The notes under the pieces were generated by a model. That model worked only from the letters and a program-made list of their open reading frames with translations. It ran no database searches and was not told the DNA's origin. A stretch of DNA of 52,017 nt from Chloroflexota bacterium (GTDB taxonomy: Bacteria; Chloroflexota; Anaerolineae; J102), in contig JAADGC010000153.1 of the NCBI GenBank assembly GCA_013152585.1, positions 1 to 52,017 on the forward strand, in the 5' to 3' direction. Below, in pieces: positions 24,138-31,958 of the stretch (within the stretch, counting starts at the first letter, position 1; the number at the start of each line of letters is the position of its first letter). Position numbers and translations under genes: made by a program.

Positions 24138-25727
24138 ATGGCTGACCAACTGCAGTTGAGTTTTTTGGGGATGCCACAGATTAAATGTGACGGTGTTTCT
24201 GTGCCCAAATTTGCCTTACGCAAGTCACTGGCCTTGTTGTGCTATCTGAGCATGACGAAGAGCGAGCAACTACGTTCGGTGCTGGCGAATCTGTTGTGGA
24301 GTGAATACACGGAGGTCAACGCCCGAGCGGGTTTGCGCAAAGTCCTGGCCGAATTGCGGGTGGGGATGGGGTCTCATCTGGTGATCATGCGGGAGACAGT
24401 CGCCTTCGATCGCATATCGCCGTACTGGCTCGATGTCGAGGTATTCGGGCGGCCCTCGGCGCACTTGCCAGGAGACCTGTTTGTATCACCCACACCGGAT
24501 GCGGTGGCAGCGCTGACGGCGGCTGTAGCCCAGTACCGCGGCGATTTTTTAGCAGGGTTTCACGTCCATCGGGCACCAGTCTTCGAGGAATGGGTAACGC
24601 TGCAACGGGAGCGGCTGCGGTTAGATGCACTGCGGATGCTGTACGTGCTGGCGAAGTATCATTTGGGTCTGGGGGAGTATCCGCAAGCCAGCGACTATGC
24701 CAATCAATTGTTGGCCCTGGACCCCTATCACGAGGAGGGGCTGCGCTTGCTGATGACCGTGCTGGTGCTCAGCGCTCAGCCGTTGGTCGCCTTACGCCAT
24801 TATCAGACCTATCGCACAAGGCTGCAAGCAGAATTGGGGTTGGCAGTACAAAAAGAAACCAGCGAACTATATGAACGTATCCGCGATGACAGCGTCAACG
24901 ATTCCCCCATTTTTTCGCTGCGCAGACGCCTTTTTTCTCAGCCCACCCCCTTACTGGGCAGGCAGCGCGAATTGGCGGAGATCATGGCGTTGTGGCAAGA
25001 CCCCGATTGCCGTCTACTCACTTTGGTCGGAGCTGCTGGTGTGGGCAAAACGCGTTTGGCGCAGGAAATTGGCGTCGACCTTGCTGTTCAGACAGGCCAA
25101 CATGAGATCTATCTGGTGCCGCTAGAAAACGTGCAAACATGTGATGTCTGTATTTCCGCTATCGCCGCCGCGGTGGGACTGCGTCTTTCGGCCGCACAAG
25201 AATCCCGTCAGCAACTGCTGAGCGCCTTGTGGCACAGGCGGGCGCTGCTGATTCTGGACGGTTGTGAGGGGATGTCTGCCTGGCGCCAGAATTGGGGGAG
25301 AGGAGTGGAGGAGTTGATTGGCGATATCATCGCTGTCTCACCACACATCAAGATTCTGGCCACCTCGCGGGCGCGGCTGGATGTGCCCGGAGAACAACTG
25401 TATATTCTCCGGGGGTTGGCCCATCCCGACCATCTGCCAGAGAAAGCTGATATGCTTCGCTCTTTCGGTGCTGTGGCGCTTTTTTTGTGGCAAATGCGGC
25501 GCACGCGACCAGCGGTTAAGCCCTCCCCCGAGCAGCTCCAGGCCATCGCCCGCATCTGTCGCCAAGTGTCAGGCAACCCCCAGGAGATTTTGCTGGTGGC
25601 CAATAGGTGCTGTGACCTGTCCTCCCGTCAAATTTGTGACCTGACCTGTGTTTTCTGCTCTGCGCAATCCTGTCCCCAGGCAGAGTTCCATCCACTGATT
25701 GAAATGGGTGCTTTCAAAACGATGTGA
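24138..25727 (+). CDS. SARP-like transcriptional regulator with BTAD and shortened NB-ARC domain
   Basis: Cytoplasmic activator-type regulator of 529 aa from the ATG at 24138. An N-terminal winged-helix region (about 1-95; LQLSFLGMPQIKCDG, LLWSEYTEVNARAGLRKVL) is followed by the bacterial transcriptional activator domain (about 100-245; FLAGFHV, ERLRLDALRMLYVLAKYHL, LLALDPYHEEGLRLLM). An NB-ARC ATPase region follows with Walker A GAAGVGKTR near 298-306 and a Walker B-like ALLILDGCE. The family normally continues with an ARC subdomain and TPR repeats to about 900-1100 aa. Here the frame stops shortly after the GNPQEILLVANRCC segment and a structured GC-rich repeat starts within 20 bp, so the gene looks 3'-truncated. 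It is divergent to the secreted-protein operon, which it may control (inference). Confidence 0.88.
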   Translation: MADQLQLSFLGMPQIKCDGVSVPKFALRKSLALLCYLSMTKSEQLRSVLANLLWSEYTEVNARAGLRKVLAELRVGMGSHLVIMRETVAFDRISPYWLDVEVFGRPSAHLPGDLFVSPTPDAVAALTAAVAQYRGDFLAGFHVHRAPVFEEWVTLQRERLRLDALRMLYVLAKYHLGLGEYPQASDYANQLLALDPYHEEGLRLLMTVLVLSAQPLVALRHYQTYRTRLQAELGLAVQKETSELYERIRDDSVNDSPIFSLRRRLFSQPTPLLGRQRELAEIMALWQDPDCRLLTLVGAAGVGKTRLAQEIGVDLAVQTGQHEIYLVPLENVQTCDVCISAIAAAVGLRLSAAQESRQQLLSALWHRRALLILDGCEGMSAWRQNWGRGVEELIGDIIAVSPHIKILATSRARLDVPGEQLYILRGLAHPDHLPEKADMLRSFGAVALFLWQMRRTRPAVKPSPEQLQAIARICRQVSGNPQEILLVANRCCDLSSRQICDLTCVFCSAQSCPQAEFHPLIEMGAFKTM

Positions 25728-25741
25728 GACCCCCCTGAGAT

Positions 25742-26090
25742 GTGGTTGAATCAAAATTGTTCGCCCGCAGACCGGGGCGCCGGGGCGACGGCGAGGGTGC
25801 GCGGCGACGGGCACTTCCGCGAGGCCACGGCCGCCGGGGGCTTGAAAGCCGCCCGGCTACACAACGGCGCCCCCTCAAAGGGGGCTTGACGACCGTGGCG
25901 GCATCTGAAGCCGGGTTCACCCGGCGCCGTTTTGGTGCCCTGCGGTTCACCGCCGGGCGGTCGGCGCCGTCCCGCCGACTGGAAGTCGGGCTCTTTAGGC
26001 CTGCGGCCAGAGGTCGGCCTGCGCCGACCGAACGTGTTGACAGCGACCCGTCGTTTCGGCGAAACACATTCTGACAGCAAAGGGGGCACC
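25742..26090 (+). repeat. GC-rich structured repeat block, copy 1
   Basis: The 374-bp gap between the regulator and gltX holds no gene. It is filled with small hairpins: CCCCCTCAAAGGGGG, CCGGGTTCACCCGG, CCGACTGGAAGTCGG, GGTCGGCCTGCGCCGACC and GGCCTGCGGCC. The part 25971-26031 is homologous, in the opposite orientation, to 51957-52017 at the window's right end, with stem changes that keep base pairing. This is an interspersed repeat of REP or structured-element type. Confidence 0.8.
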
Positions 26091-26101
26091 CTGTGGCCTC
26101 A

Positions 26102-27601
26102 TCAGCCTGTCAGCACCGCCAGTGCCCGCTGCAAGCGTTGCACTGTGACATCCTGCCCCACGGCGGCCAGGGTCACGAACAAGGGTGGGGTTACGTCTTT
26201 GCCGGTGACAGCCACGCGGATGGGATTGAAAAGCTGACCGGCCTTGACGCCCAATTCACCTACCAAGGCCCGCAACGCCGTCTCAATCGTGGGCTCGCTC
26301 CATTCGCACAGATGCTGCAGTCGCTCGATGATGGCGGCCAAGATGACCCGTGTTTGTTCAGGGGTGGTTTTGCGGGGGACCAGATCTTTGGCAGTGGGTA
26401 TCGGAACATCTTCGGCCCAGATGAAGTCGATCAAAGGCGCGGCATCGCGCAGGGTTTTGATGCGTTCCCGAATGGCCGGCGCCAGCAATCGCAGGCGGGG
26501 GTCGTGGCCCAAAGTTTCGGCCTCGACGCCCAGTTGTTCGCTGAGGAAGGGCACAAGCGCCGACAGCAATGCCTCTGTGCTCATCTGCCGGATGTACATG
26601 CCGTTCATCCATTCCAGTTTGTCAGTAGGGAATGCGCCTGGCGAGGCCTGGATGTTGTGAATATCGAAGGCGGCAATGGCGGTTTCGCGGTCATAAATCT
26701 CGGTTTCGCCATCCAGTGCCCAGCCTATGCCGGTGAGAAAATTGACGACAGCAGGGGACAAATAGCCCATTTTTTGGTATTCATGGACGAAAACGGGGAT
26801 GGTGGCGCCGCTCGGGGTTTGAATGGCGCGCTTGCTAACCTTGCCTTTGCCCGAGGGATTGAGGATGACGGGGAGATGTGCCCACACGGGCGGGCGCCAG
26901 CCAAAGGCCTGGTATAGATGCCAGTGCAGGGGTACCGATGACAGCCATTCGTCGCCCCGCATGATGTGGGTGATCTTCATCATTTTGTCATCGATGACGT
27001 TGGCCAGATGGTAGGTGGGCCAACGGTCGCTTTTGATCAAGACAGCATCTTGCAACTGGGCATTGGCGTAGGTGATGTCGCCACGAATGGCATCATGAAA
27101 GGTGACTTCCCCTTCCAGCGGCACGGCCAGGCGAACGACCCACGACTTGCCGGCGGCCTCGCGGGCGGCGCGTTCGGCAGGGCTCAGCCAGCGACAACGC
27201 CTGTCGTAGCCCACCTTTTGTTTGGTGGCCCGCTGCCGATCACGCATTTCGTTCAATTCGTCGGTGGTGCAATAGCAACGATACGCTGCGCCCTGCTCAA
27301 TCAGCCAATCCGCCCACTCCTGATAAAAATGCAAACGCTGTGACTGAAAATAGGGGCCATAGTCCCCCCCGACTTCGGGACCCTCATCCCACTGCAAGCC
27401 CAACCAGCGCAAGCCCTGTAGGTGGTCTTGCAAGGCGTCGGAGTGAAAGCGTTTGCGGTCGGTGTCTTCGATGCGGAGGATGAACTTCCCCCCGGTATGG
27501 CGCGCATACAGCCAGTTGAACAAGGCCGTGCGGGCGCCACCAATGTGAAAATAACCGGTGGGGCTGGGGGCGAAACGAACACGAGCAGGCGTTGGGGTCA
27601 T
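26102..27601 (-). CDS. gltX: Glutamyl-tRNA synthetase
   Basis: Charges tRNA(Glu), and possibly tRNA(Gln) in organisms that use the amidotransferase route. A class I synthetase of 499 aa, normal for the family. The HIGH-type motif is HIGG at 19-22 inside FAPSPTGYFHIGGARTAL; the KMSKS-type motif is KVSKR near residue 254 (GKGKVSKRAIQ). The glutamate-specific region LRIEDTDRKRF is present, and the anticodon-binding helical domain occupies the last 150 residues. ATG at 27601 is chosen because an AAAGGAA ribosome site lies nine bases upstream; a longer frame to 27664 lacks one. It stands alone, with GC-rich repeats downstream and the LysM gene and its terminator upstream on the same strand. No T-box is visible in the leader. 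Confidence 0.97.
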   Translation of the reverse strand: MTPTPARVRFAPSPTGYFHIGGARTALFNWLYARHTGGKFILRIEDTDRKRFHSDALQDHLQGLRWLGLQWDEGPEVGGDYGPYFQSQRLHFYQEWADWLIEQGAAYRCYCTTDELNEMRDRQRATKQKVGYDRRCRWLSPAERAAREAAGKSWVVRLAVPLEGEVTFHDAIRGDITYANAQLQDAVLIKSDRWPTYHLANVIDDKMMKITHIMRGDEWLSSVPLHWHLYQAFGWRPPVWAHLPVILNPSGKGKVSKRAIQTPSGATIPVFVHEYQKMGYLSPAVVNFLTGIGWALDGETEIYDRETAIAAFDIHNIQASPGAFPTDKLEWMNGMYIRQMSTEALLSALVPFLSEQLGVEAETLGHDPRLRLLAPAIRERIKTLRDAAPLIDFIWAEDVPIPTAKDLVPRKTTPEQTRVILAAIIERLQHLCEWSEPTIETALRALVGELGVKAGQLFNPIRVAVTGKDVTPPLFVTLAAVGQDVTVQRLQRALAVLTG

Positions 27602-27840
27602 CTGAACTTCCTTTTTTAGTACGGTGTCACTACTTTCACAGTTGCGTTCTTGCCCACAAAGCAAGAATCATTTGTTGCGCGGAAAAAATCTCTCGCAAAG
27701 CATGTCCTCTTGGATCCGGCTATGCCAGGCTAAGGTGCAAACAAGCCTGATGCCGGCGACCGGGGAGTCGGCATCAGGATATGAGTCCATGTTACAGGCA
27801 CTTGCGCAAAGGGGCAAATTTTAGCAGGCTGCGGGGGAGG
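27602..27840. other. gltX leader region with two hairpins, no gene
   Basis: No credible coding frame. A 7-bp stem TTCTTGC/GCAAGAA lies at 27647-27667, in the probable gltX leader. A perfect 10-bp inverted repeat CCTGATGCCG/CGGCATCAGG with a 13-base loop lies at 27746-27778, without a strong T-run on either strand. It may be a second terminator of the LysM gene or a protein-binding site. Confidence 0.6.
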
Positions 27841-27882
27841 CCATAAAACAAGATCCCCGCCCGCAGGCAGGCAAGGATCTTG
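27841..27882 (-). terminator. Rho-independent terminator of the LysM gene
   Basis: On the minus strand, CAAGATCC and GGATCTTG form a perfect 8-bp stem (27849-27856 and 27875-27882) closed further by GC-rich inner pairing, followed directly by TTTTAT. It lies 25 bp after the LysM gene stop. Confidence 0.78.
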
Positions 27883-27907
27883 ATCACGTTCGGGGATGCG
27901 GGTATGG

Positions 27908-29719
27908 CTACTTGGCAGGAACGGTGATCCTCTGCCCGGGTCGAATCTTATTCGCATTCTTGATGTGATTCTGTGCCTGCAGAACCTTGACGGTTGTGTC
28001 ATAGCGTTGGGCAATCTGGCCCAGGCTTTCACCACGCTTGACAGTGTGCACTTTATCCCTCTGCACCTGGGTGACTTTCTGCTTGGGCTGATTGGCCTGC
28101 GCCGTGGCTTTGCCATTGCTGCCGCCGGAATCAGATGCGGAGCTGGCCCCATCGGCCGGGGGGTCTGCGGCAGGGGTGCCATTACACGGCACCTGCAGGG
28201 GCTGCCAGACATAGATCAGGCTGGGATTCTTGATATTGTTCATCTCCACCAGGGTGGCGACGGTGGTGTTGTATTGGCCGGCAATGCTGGTGAGGGTATC
28301 GCCCGCCATCACCACGTAGGTACAGACAGCCTGTTGGTCGCTTGCGGGTGGCGCTTCTTGTACCGGCACCTGCTCTGTTACGGTAATAGTGCGGCACTTG
28401 CGCAGTTGAATCCAGTCCAGATTGAAGTTGACCTCGCGTTCCAGCGTGGCCCATTTCTTGCGGCCAAACAGATACAGTACCATCTTCTTGCTGCTGGCAT
28501 CGAAGGTCATATTGTAACTGCTAAAGGCGCCGGGATGCGTGCGTAGAGCAATATTGGATACGGGGATATTGTACCAGCCATCGAGCTCGCCGGTGCCGGT
28601 GATGGCATCCACTCCGTTGTTATAGCCCCAAGATAGCTCGTAGCGATAGCGATCTTCGTCACTGTGATCCACCGCCTCCCGGATCATGGCCTGCAGGCTG
28701 ATTTGGTACGTGGCGCCTTTCTTTAGCCCCTTCACGTTTTGGTAAATGCCGATCATGCGATCAGGTTCGGTGGTGCTGGCGCCATACGTATTGATCTCGA
28801 GCAGTTGCGAATGCTTGCCGTTGGCGACTACGGGCGCCCAATGATCATCATAGTAACCATAGGCCGCCGAACCGCCGTTGTTGAAGGGTTTCCAGTAGCG
28901 ACCGGTGCCGGCAAGAAGCTTGAAGCCGGATTCGAAATTGCCGTTCGAGAGCAGATTGTCGCCATCGCACACCAGTTTGGTGGTCTTGATCGTGGTCATG
29001 GCTTGCCCGGAGGCTGCCGGGGTGGGCGTGGATGCGGGGGCCTCAGCACCGGCGGTCGGCATAGCACCCTGCAACGATACTTTATCGATGTTAAAGTTGA
29101 CCTCGCGATTCCAATCTCCCCATTTCATACGGCCGGCGATGAAAATCGTCATCTGCTCGCCTTCGGCCTTGATCTGTAGCTTCACATCCTTAAAACCGGT
29201 GGGATTCAGACGATCCTGAATCGGCCCTACATCGATCTCCTGCACGCTGGCGTCGGCCCACCGGGTGCTGCCATCGTGTGTGACCCCCACCAACATCACG
29301 TAGCGCCAGGGATCACCGCCCAAATCCAGGTCATTCGCCCGCATGAGGGCGCTCAACGACAACTCGTAGGTCTCACCTTTGACCACATTCACCGTCTGAT
29401 AAATGCCGGCGGTACGATCTTGGTCGCCAAAATCCTTTTTGGTGTTGATCTCGATTAATTGCGAATGCGCCCCCGCAGCCACGGCGGGGCCCCAGCCTTC
29501 ATCATAAAAACCATAGCCACCCATCCCCCCCGTATCGAAACAGCCCCAGCCTTCGCCCACCATGCCGCAGCCGCCCGTGGCAGCGAAGCCCTTTTCGAAG
29601 CCACCGTTGGCCAACAGCTCACCTGTGCTGTAGCCGCCAGCCAGCGTAGAGATCACCGCTATCAAAAGCATAGCGGTCATGGCCAAAGACAGTGCACCTA
29701 AAGCGGTACGTTTCGACAT
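27908..29719 (-). CDS. Secreted protein with two duplicated beta-sandwich modules and two LysM domains
   Basis: Exported 603-aa protein likely held on peptidoglycan or another glycan by its LysM repeats. A signal peptide covers residues 1-28 ([21 protein letters not shown]). Two homologous carbohydrate-binding-like modules lie at 34-218 and 255-442; both contain N-G-(G/N)-F-E, G-Y-G/Y-F/Y-Y-D, H-S-Q-L-(I/L)-E-I-N-T, a Y-E/Q-(L/I)-S-L core and an R-E-V-N-F-N end, so they arose by duplication. LysM 1 (466-512, [19 protein letters not shown]) and LysM 2 (557-601, [19 protein letters not shown]) follow, separated by a Ser/Gly/Gln linker. ATG at 29719 is preceded by AGGAGG at a slightly long distance. 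A near-consensus promoter lies about 100 bp upstream and a terminator 25 bp downstream, so it is a monocistronic unit. Confidence 0.92.
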   Translation of the reverse strand: MSKRTALGALSLAMTAMLLIAVISTLAGGYSTGELLANGGFEKGFAATGGCGMVGEGWGCFDTGGMGGYGFYDEGWGPAVAAGAHSQLIEINTKKDFGDQDRTAGIYQTVNVVKGETYELSLSALMRANDLDLGGDPWRYVMLVGVTHDGSTRWADASVQEIDVGPIQDRLNPTGFKDVKLQIKAEGEQMTIFIAGRMKWGDWNREVNFNIDKVSLQGAMPTAGAEAPASTPTPAASGQAMTTIKTTKLVCDGDNLLSNGNFESGFKLLAGTGRYWKPFNNGGSAAYGYYDDHWAPVVANGKHSQLLEINTYGASTTEPDRMIGIYQNVKGLKKGATYQISLQAMIREAVDHSDEDRYRYELSWGYNNGVDAITGTGELDGWYNIPVSNIALRTHPGAFSSYNMTFDASSKKMVLYLFGRKKWATLEREVNFNLDWIQLRKCRTITVTEQVPVQEAPPASDQQAVCTYVVMAGDTLTSIAGQYNTTVATLVEMNNIKNPSLIYVWQPLQVPCNGTPAADPPADGASSASDSGGSNGKATAQANQPKQKVTQVQRDKVHTVKRGESLGQIAQRYDTTVKVLQAQNHIKNANKIRPGQRITVPAK

Positions 29720-29816
29720 TTTCACGGGTGCCCTCCTGCTTGCGAAGTGGGGGAAAAACAAGACAGCTTGATCTGTGAATTCCGGCGAATTCCCTGAGAT
29801 CTACACTTAGACATAG

Positions 29817-29845
29817 ATTCTAACATCTTTATGACAACTTGTCAA
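29817..29845 (-). promoter_or_regulatory. Sigma-70-type promoter of the LysM gene
   Basis: On the minus strand TTGACA (29845-29840) is followed after exactly 17 bp by TAGAAT (29822-29817). A second TTGACA lies 11 bp further upstream (29856-29851). Predicted start near 29810, leaving a leader of about 90 nt. Confidence 0.75.
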
Positions 29846-29950
29846 TAATATGTCAAATCAACCAACCTGAGGTACAAATACGGAGACACATGATCACAGC
29901 CAAAACATGCGATGTTCCTAACGGTGATAGCCATACAATAAGACGCAGAA

Positions 29951-29994
29951 GCGGGCCTGAGGATACGGCGAAACCGCTCCGGCCCGCGGGTTTT
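29951..29994 (+). terminator. Terminator-like hairpin, plus strand
   Basis: GCGGGCC (29951-29957) pairs with GGCCCGC (29981-29987); the inner part can also pair. GGG then TTTT follows at 29991-29994. No gene on the plus strand ends upstream of it, so it could end an unannotated small RNA. Confidence 0.4.
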
Positions 29995-30085
29995 GTGCCA
30001 GGTCTGAAATTGCAAATCAGTCAAAGGGTGCGTCCCATGTTTTTGGTGGCGTGTGTTGGCTGCATCATGATGCGGCCAACACACG

Positions 30086-30126
30086 AAAAAAGGAAGTGCT
30101 CGGCGCATCCGTGATGCGCCGAGCAC
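30086..30126 (-). terminator. Terminator-like hairpin, minus strand
   Basis: On the minus strand a perfect 14-bp stem (30126-30113 with 30109-30096) is followed by TTCCTTTTTT. No minus-strand gene ends here, so it may block leftward transcription from the acyl-CoA cluster promoter region or end a small RNA. Confidence 0.45.
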
Positions 30127-30179
30127 CACCTCCAACCTTACGCCCAAATTCCTGGGACACACCCCAGCCAAAATCGGTA

Positions 30180-30208
30180 TTGACAAAGTAAACTAAATAC
30201 ACTATAAT
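30180..30208 (+). promoter_or_regulatory. Consensus sigma-70-type promoter of the acyl-CoA catabolic cluster
   Basis: TTGACA (30180-30185), a 17-bp spacer and TATAAT (30203-30208): a perfect match to both consensus boxes with ideal spacing. The expected start lies near 30215, with about 65 nt of leader before the first ligase gene. Confidence 0.85.
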
Positions 30209-30280
30209 AGTTTTATAGGATACTGCCGACAGGTGATGTCTCTTTCTTTTGCACACACAACGAAAAAGGTTCAGTGAACC

Positions 30281-31852
30281 ATGAATCATACAACTGTGGA
30301 TGAGTTGTACGACAACTGTGTCCGGTTCTATCGTTCAGAGGTGGCGCTCAAATATCATGACCGTACGTTTACGTATCAGAAGATGGGGGAAAACGCTGAC
30401 CGTCTGGCGAACGCATTGCACCACGTAGGCCTGCGGAAAGGGGACAAGGTCGCCTTTTTGATGGCGAATTGTCCGGAGTACGTCTTTGCCGAAATCGCTT
30501 TGACAAAGATCGGCGCCGTGCGTGTACCCCTCGCTGTTTTATTGGGCGCAGATGATCACATCTACATGATGAATCATTCCCAGAGCGTGACCCTCATCTA
30601 CCACGAAAAGCTGACATCACGGGTTGAAGCCATGATGCCGCATCTCAAGACGGTGCAGCACTTCATCTGCGTCTGCGACAATCCCACTCACGTACCCCTC
30701 GGGCACCTGCACTTGCAAACGCTCATGGCCGCGTACGCGCCGGAACCGCCGCCGGTCGAAATCGAACCCCAGGACTTGTGCGGTTTGTACTACACCGGTG
30801 GCACCACGGGCCGGCCCAAGGGTGTGATGTTATCCCATCGTGCCTGGGTGAATGCTGTGATGCTGGAGATGCTGGAGTTGGGGTTAGGCTGGGGGGAGGT
30901 GTTTGCCTACATGACGCCCTTGACACATGCCGGCGGTGTTCTGCTGTTGCCGGTGCTGTTGCGCAAAGGGCTTTGTCTGATTCTCGATGGCTTTGATGTC
31001 AAAACCTTCCTGGAACAGACCGAGAAAGAAAAGATCACCGCCTCTTTGTTTGTGCCCACCATGATCTATCTCCTGCTCGACTACCCCCAACTGGCCAACT
31101 ACGACACCAGCAGTCTGCACACCCTTCTCTACGGCGCCGCTCCCATCGCACCGGAACGGCTGAAGCAAGCCATCGATCATTTCGGGCCCATCTTCTCGCA
31201 GTTTTATGGACAGACCGAGTCACCGATGATCCTGACAGCACTGCCCCCCACCGAGCATGTCATTGCCGACCCCGAGCGCCAGCACCAGGTCTTCAGCTCT
31301 TGTGGGCGCCCCACCATGACGACGCAGATCAAACTGCTAGACACGGAAGGAGACGAGGTAGCACCTGGAGGGGTGGGCGAGATCGTCGCCCGCTCCACTT
31401 TTATGATGGATGGCTACTACAAAAACCCAGAAAAGACAGCCGAGACGATTCGGGATGGCTGGCTGTACACGGGCGACATGGCCCGGCAGGATGAACAAGG
31501 TTTTTTGTATATCGTCGATCGTTCCAAAGACATGATCGTCAGTGGAGGGTTCAATATCTACCCCCGCGAGATTGAAGATGTGCTGTTTGAGCACCAGGCA
31601 GTGAAGGAAGCGGCGGTGATCGGGGTGCCGGATGAAAAATGGGGAGAAGCCGTGAAGGCAATCGTCGTCTTGCACGAAGGACAGCAAACCACCGCTGCCG
31701 AGCTGATCGAGTTTGTCAAAGACCGCAAGGGCAGCCTCGTGGCTCCGAAATCAGTGGAATTCTGGGAGTCGATCCCCTTGACCAACCTGGGCAAGGTCGA
31801 TAAAAAGAAAATGCGAGAACCATTCTGGCGCGGCCACGATCGCCGGGTGTAG
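30281..31852 (+). CDS. AMP-forming acyl-CoA ligase, first gene of the catabolic cluster
   Basis: Activates a carboxylic acid to its CoA thioester with ATP. An ANL-superfamily protein of 523 aa. The AMP/ATP-binding P-loop is YYTGGTTGRPKGVMLSH at 171-187. FYGQTES, DGWLYTGDMA and DRSKDMIVSGGFNIYPREIE follow in the expected order, and the C-terminal catalytic lysine lies in NLGKVDKKKM. Closest by look to medium/long-chain fatty-acid or cyclic-acid ligases (FadD type); the substrate is unknown. It starts the plus-strand run of 14 genes and lies 72 bp after a consensus promoter. A hairpin separates it from the next ligase gene. The leader ATG at 30281 has only a weak AAGG-like ribosome site. Confidence 0.9.
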   Translation: MNHTTVDELYDNCVRFYRSEVALKYHDRTFTYQKMGENADRLANALHHVGLRKGDKVAFLMANCPEYVFAEIALTKIGAVRVPLAVLLGADDHIYMMNHSQSVTLIYHEKLTSRVEAMMPHLKTVQHFICVCDNPTHVPLGHLHLQTLMAAYAPEPPPVEIEPQDLCGLYYTGGTTGRPKGVMLSHRAWVNAVMLEMLELGLGWGEVFAYMTPLTHAGGVLLLPVLLRKGLCLILDGFDVKTFLEQTEKEKITASLFVPTMIYLLLDYPQLANYDTSSLHTLLYGAAPIAPERLKQAIDHFGPIFSQFYGQTESPMILTALPPTEHVIADPERQHQVFSSCGRPTMTTQIKLLDTEGDEVAPGGVGEIVARSTFMMDGYYKNPEKTAETIRDGWLYTGDMARQDEQGFLYIVDRSKDMIVSGGFNIYPREIEDVLFEHQAVKEAAVIGVPDEKWGEAVKAIVVLHEGQQTTAAELIEFVKDRKGSLVAPKSVEFWESIPLTNLGKVDKKKMREPFWRGHDRRV

Positions 31853-31865
31853 GGAGCGTTCTTTC

Positions 31866-31891
31866 GGCGTCTGGTGCTGGAACCGGACGCC
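31866..31891 (+). terminator. Intercistronic hairpin between the two ligase genes
   Basis: GGCGTCTGG (31866-31874) pairs with CCGGACGCC (31883-31891) with one G-T pair and an 8-base loop; the following bases are AAATTTCCTCTTATTT rather than a clean T-run. It could be an attenuator or an mRNA-stabilising element. Confidence 0.4.
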
Positions 31892-31958
31892 AAATTTCCT
31901 CTTATTTAGCCACCATTCCACACCATTCGGTAGTTCTCAACCCAAAGGAGGGGTGACC

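Larger units (their letters stand above)
29846..30179. other. Hairpin-rich intergenic stretch between two divergent promoters
   Basis: A 334-bp stretch without a convincing gene. It holds three strong inverted repeats: GCGGGCC/GGCCCGC (29951-29987), a 36-bp near-perfect palindrome (30050-30085, arms CGTGTGTTGGC/GCCAACACACG with GCATCATGATGC at the centre), and a perfect 14-bp stem with a 3-base loop (30096-30126, left arm GTGCTCGGCGCATC). Their density suggests small-RNA, terminator or protein-binding functions. Confidence 0.7.

Noticed and set aside
25742-26090. Short coding frames on both strands in the repeat block
   Set aside because: Composition is driven by Arg, Pro and Gly codons of GC-rich hairpins, and the same DNA recurs elsewhere without keeping a frame.
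29842-30186. 114-aa minus-strand frame in the hairpin-rich region, and the 66-aa plus-strand frame at 27624
   Set aside because: They cross strong inverted repeats or promoters, have no ribosome site and no recognisable motif.
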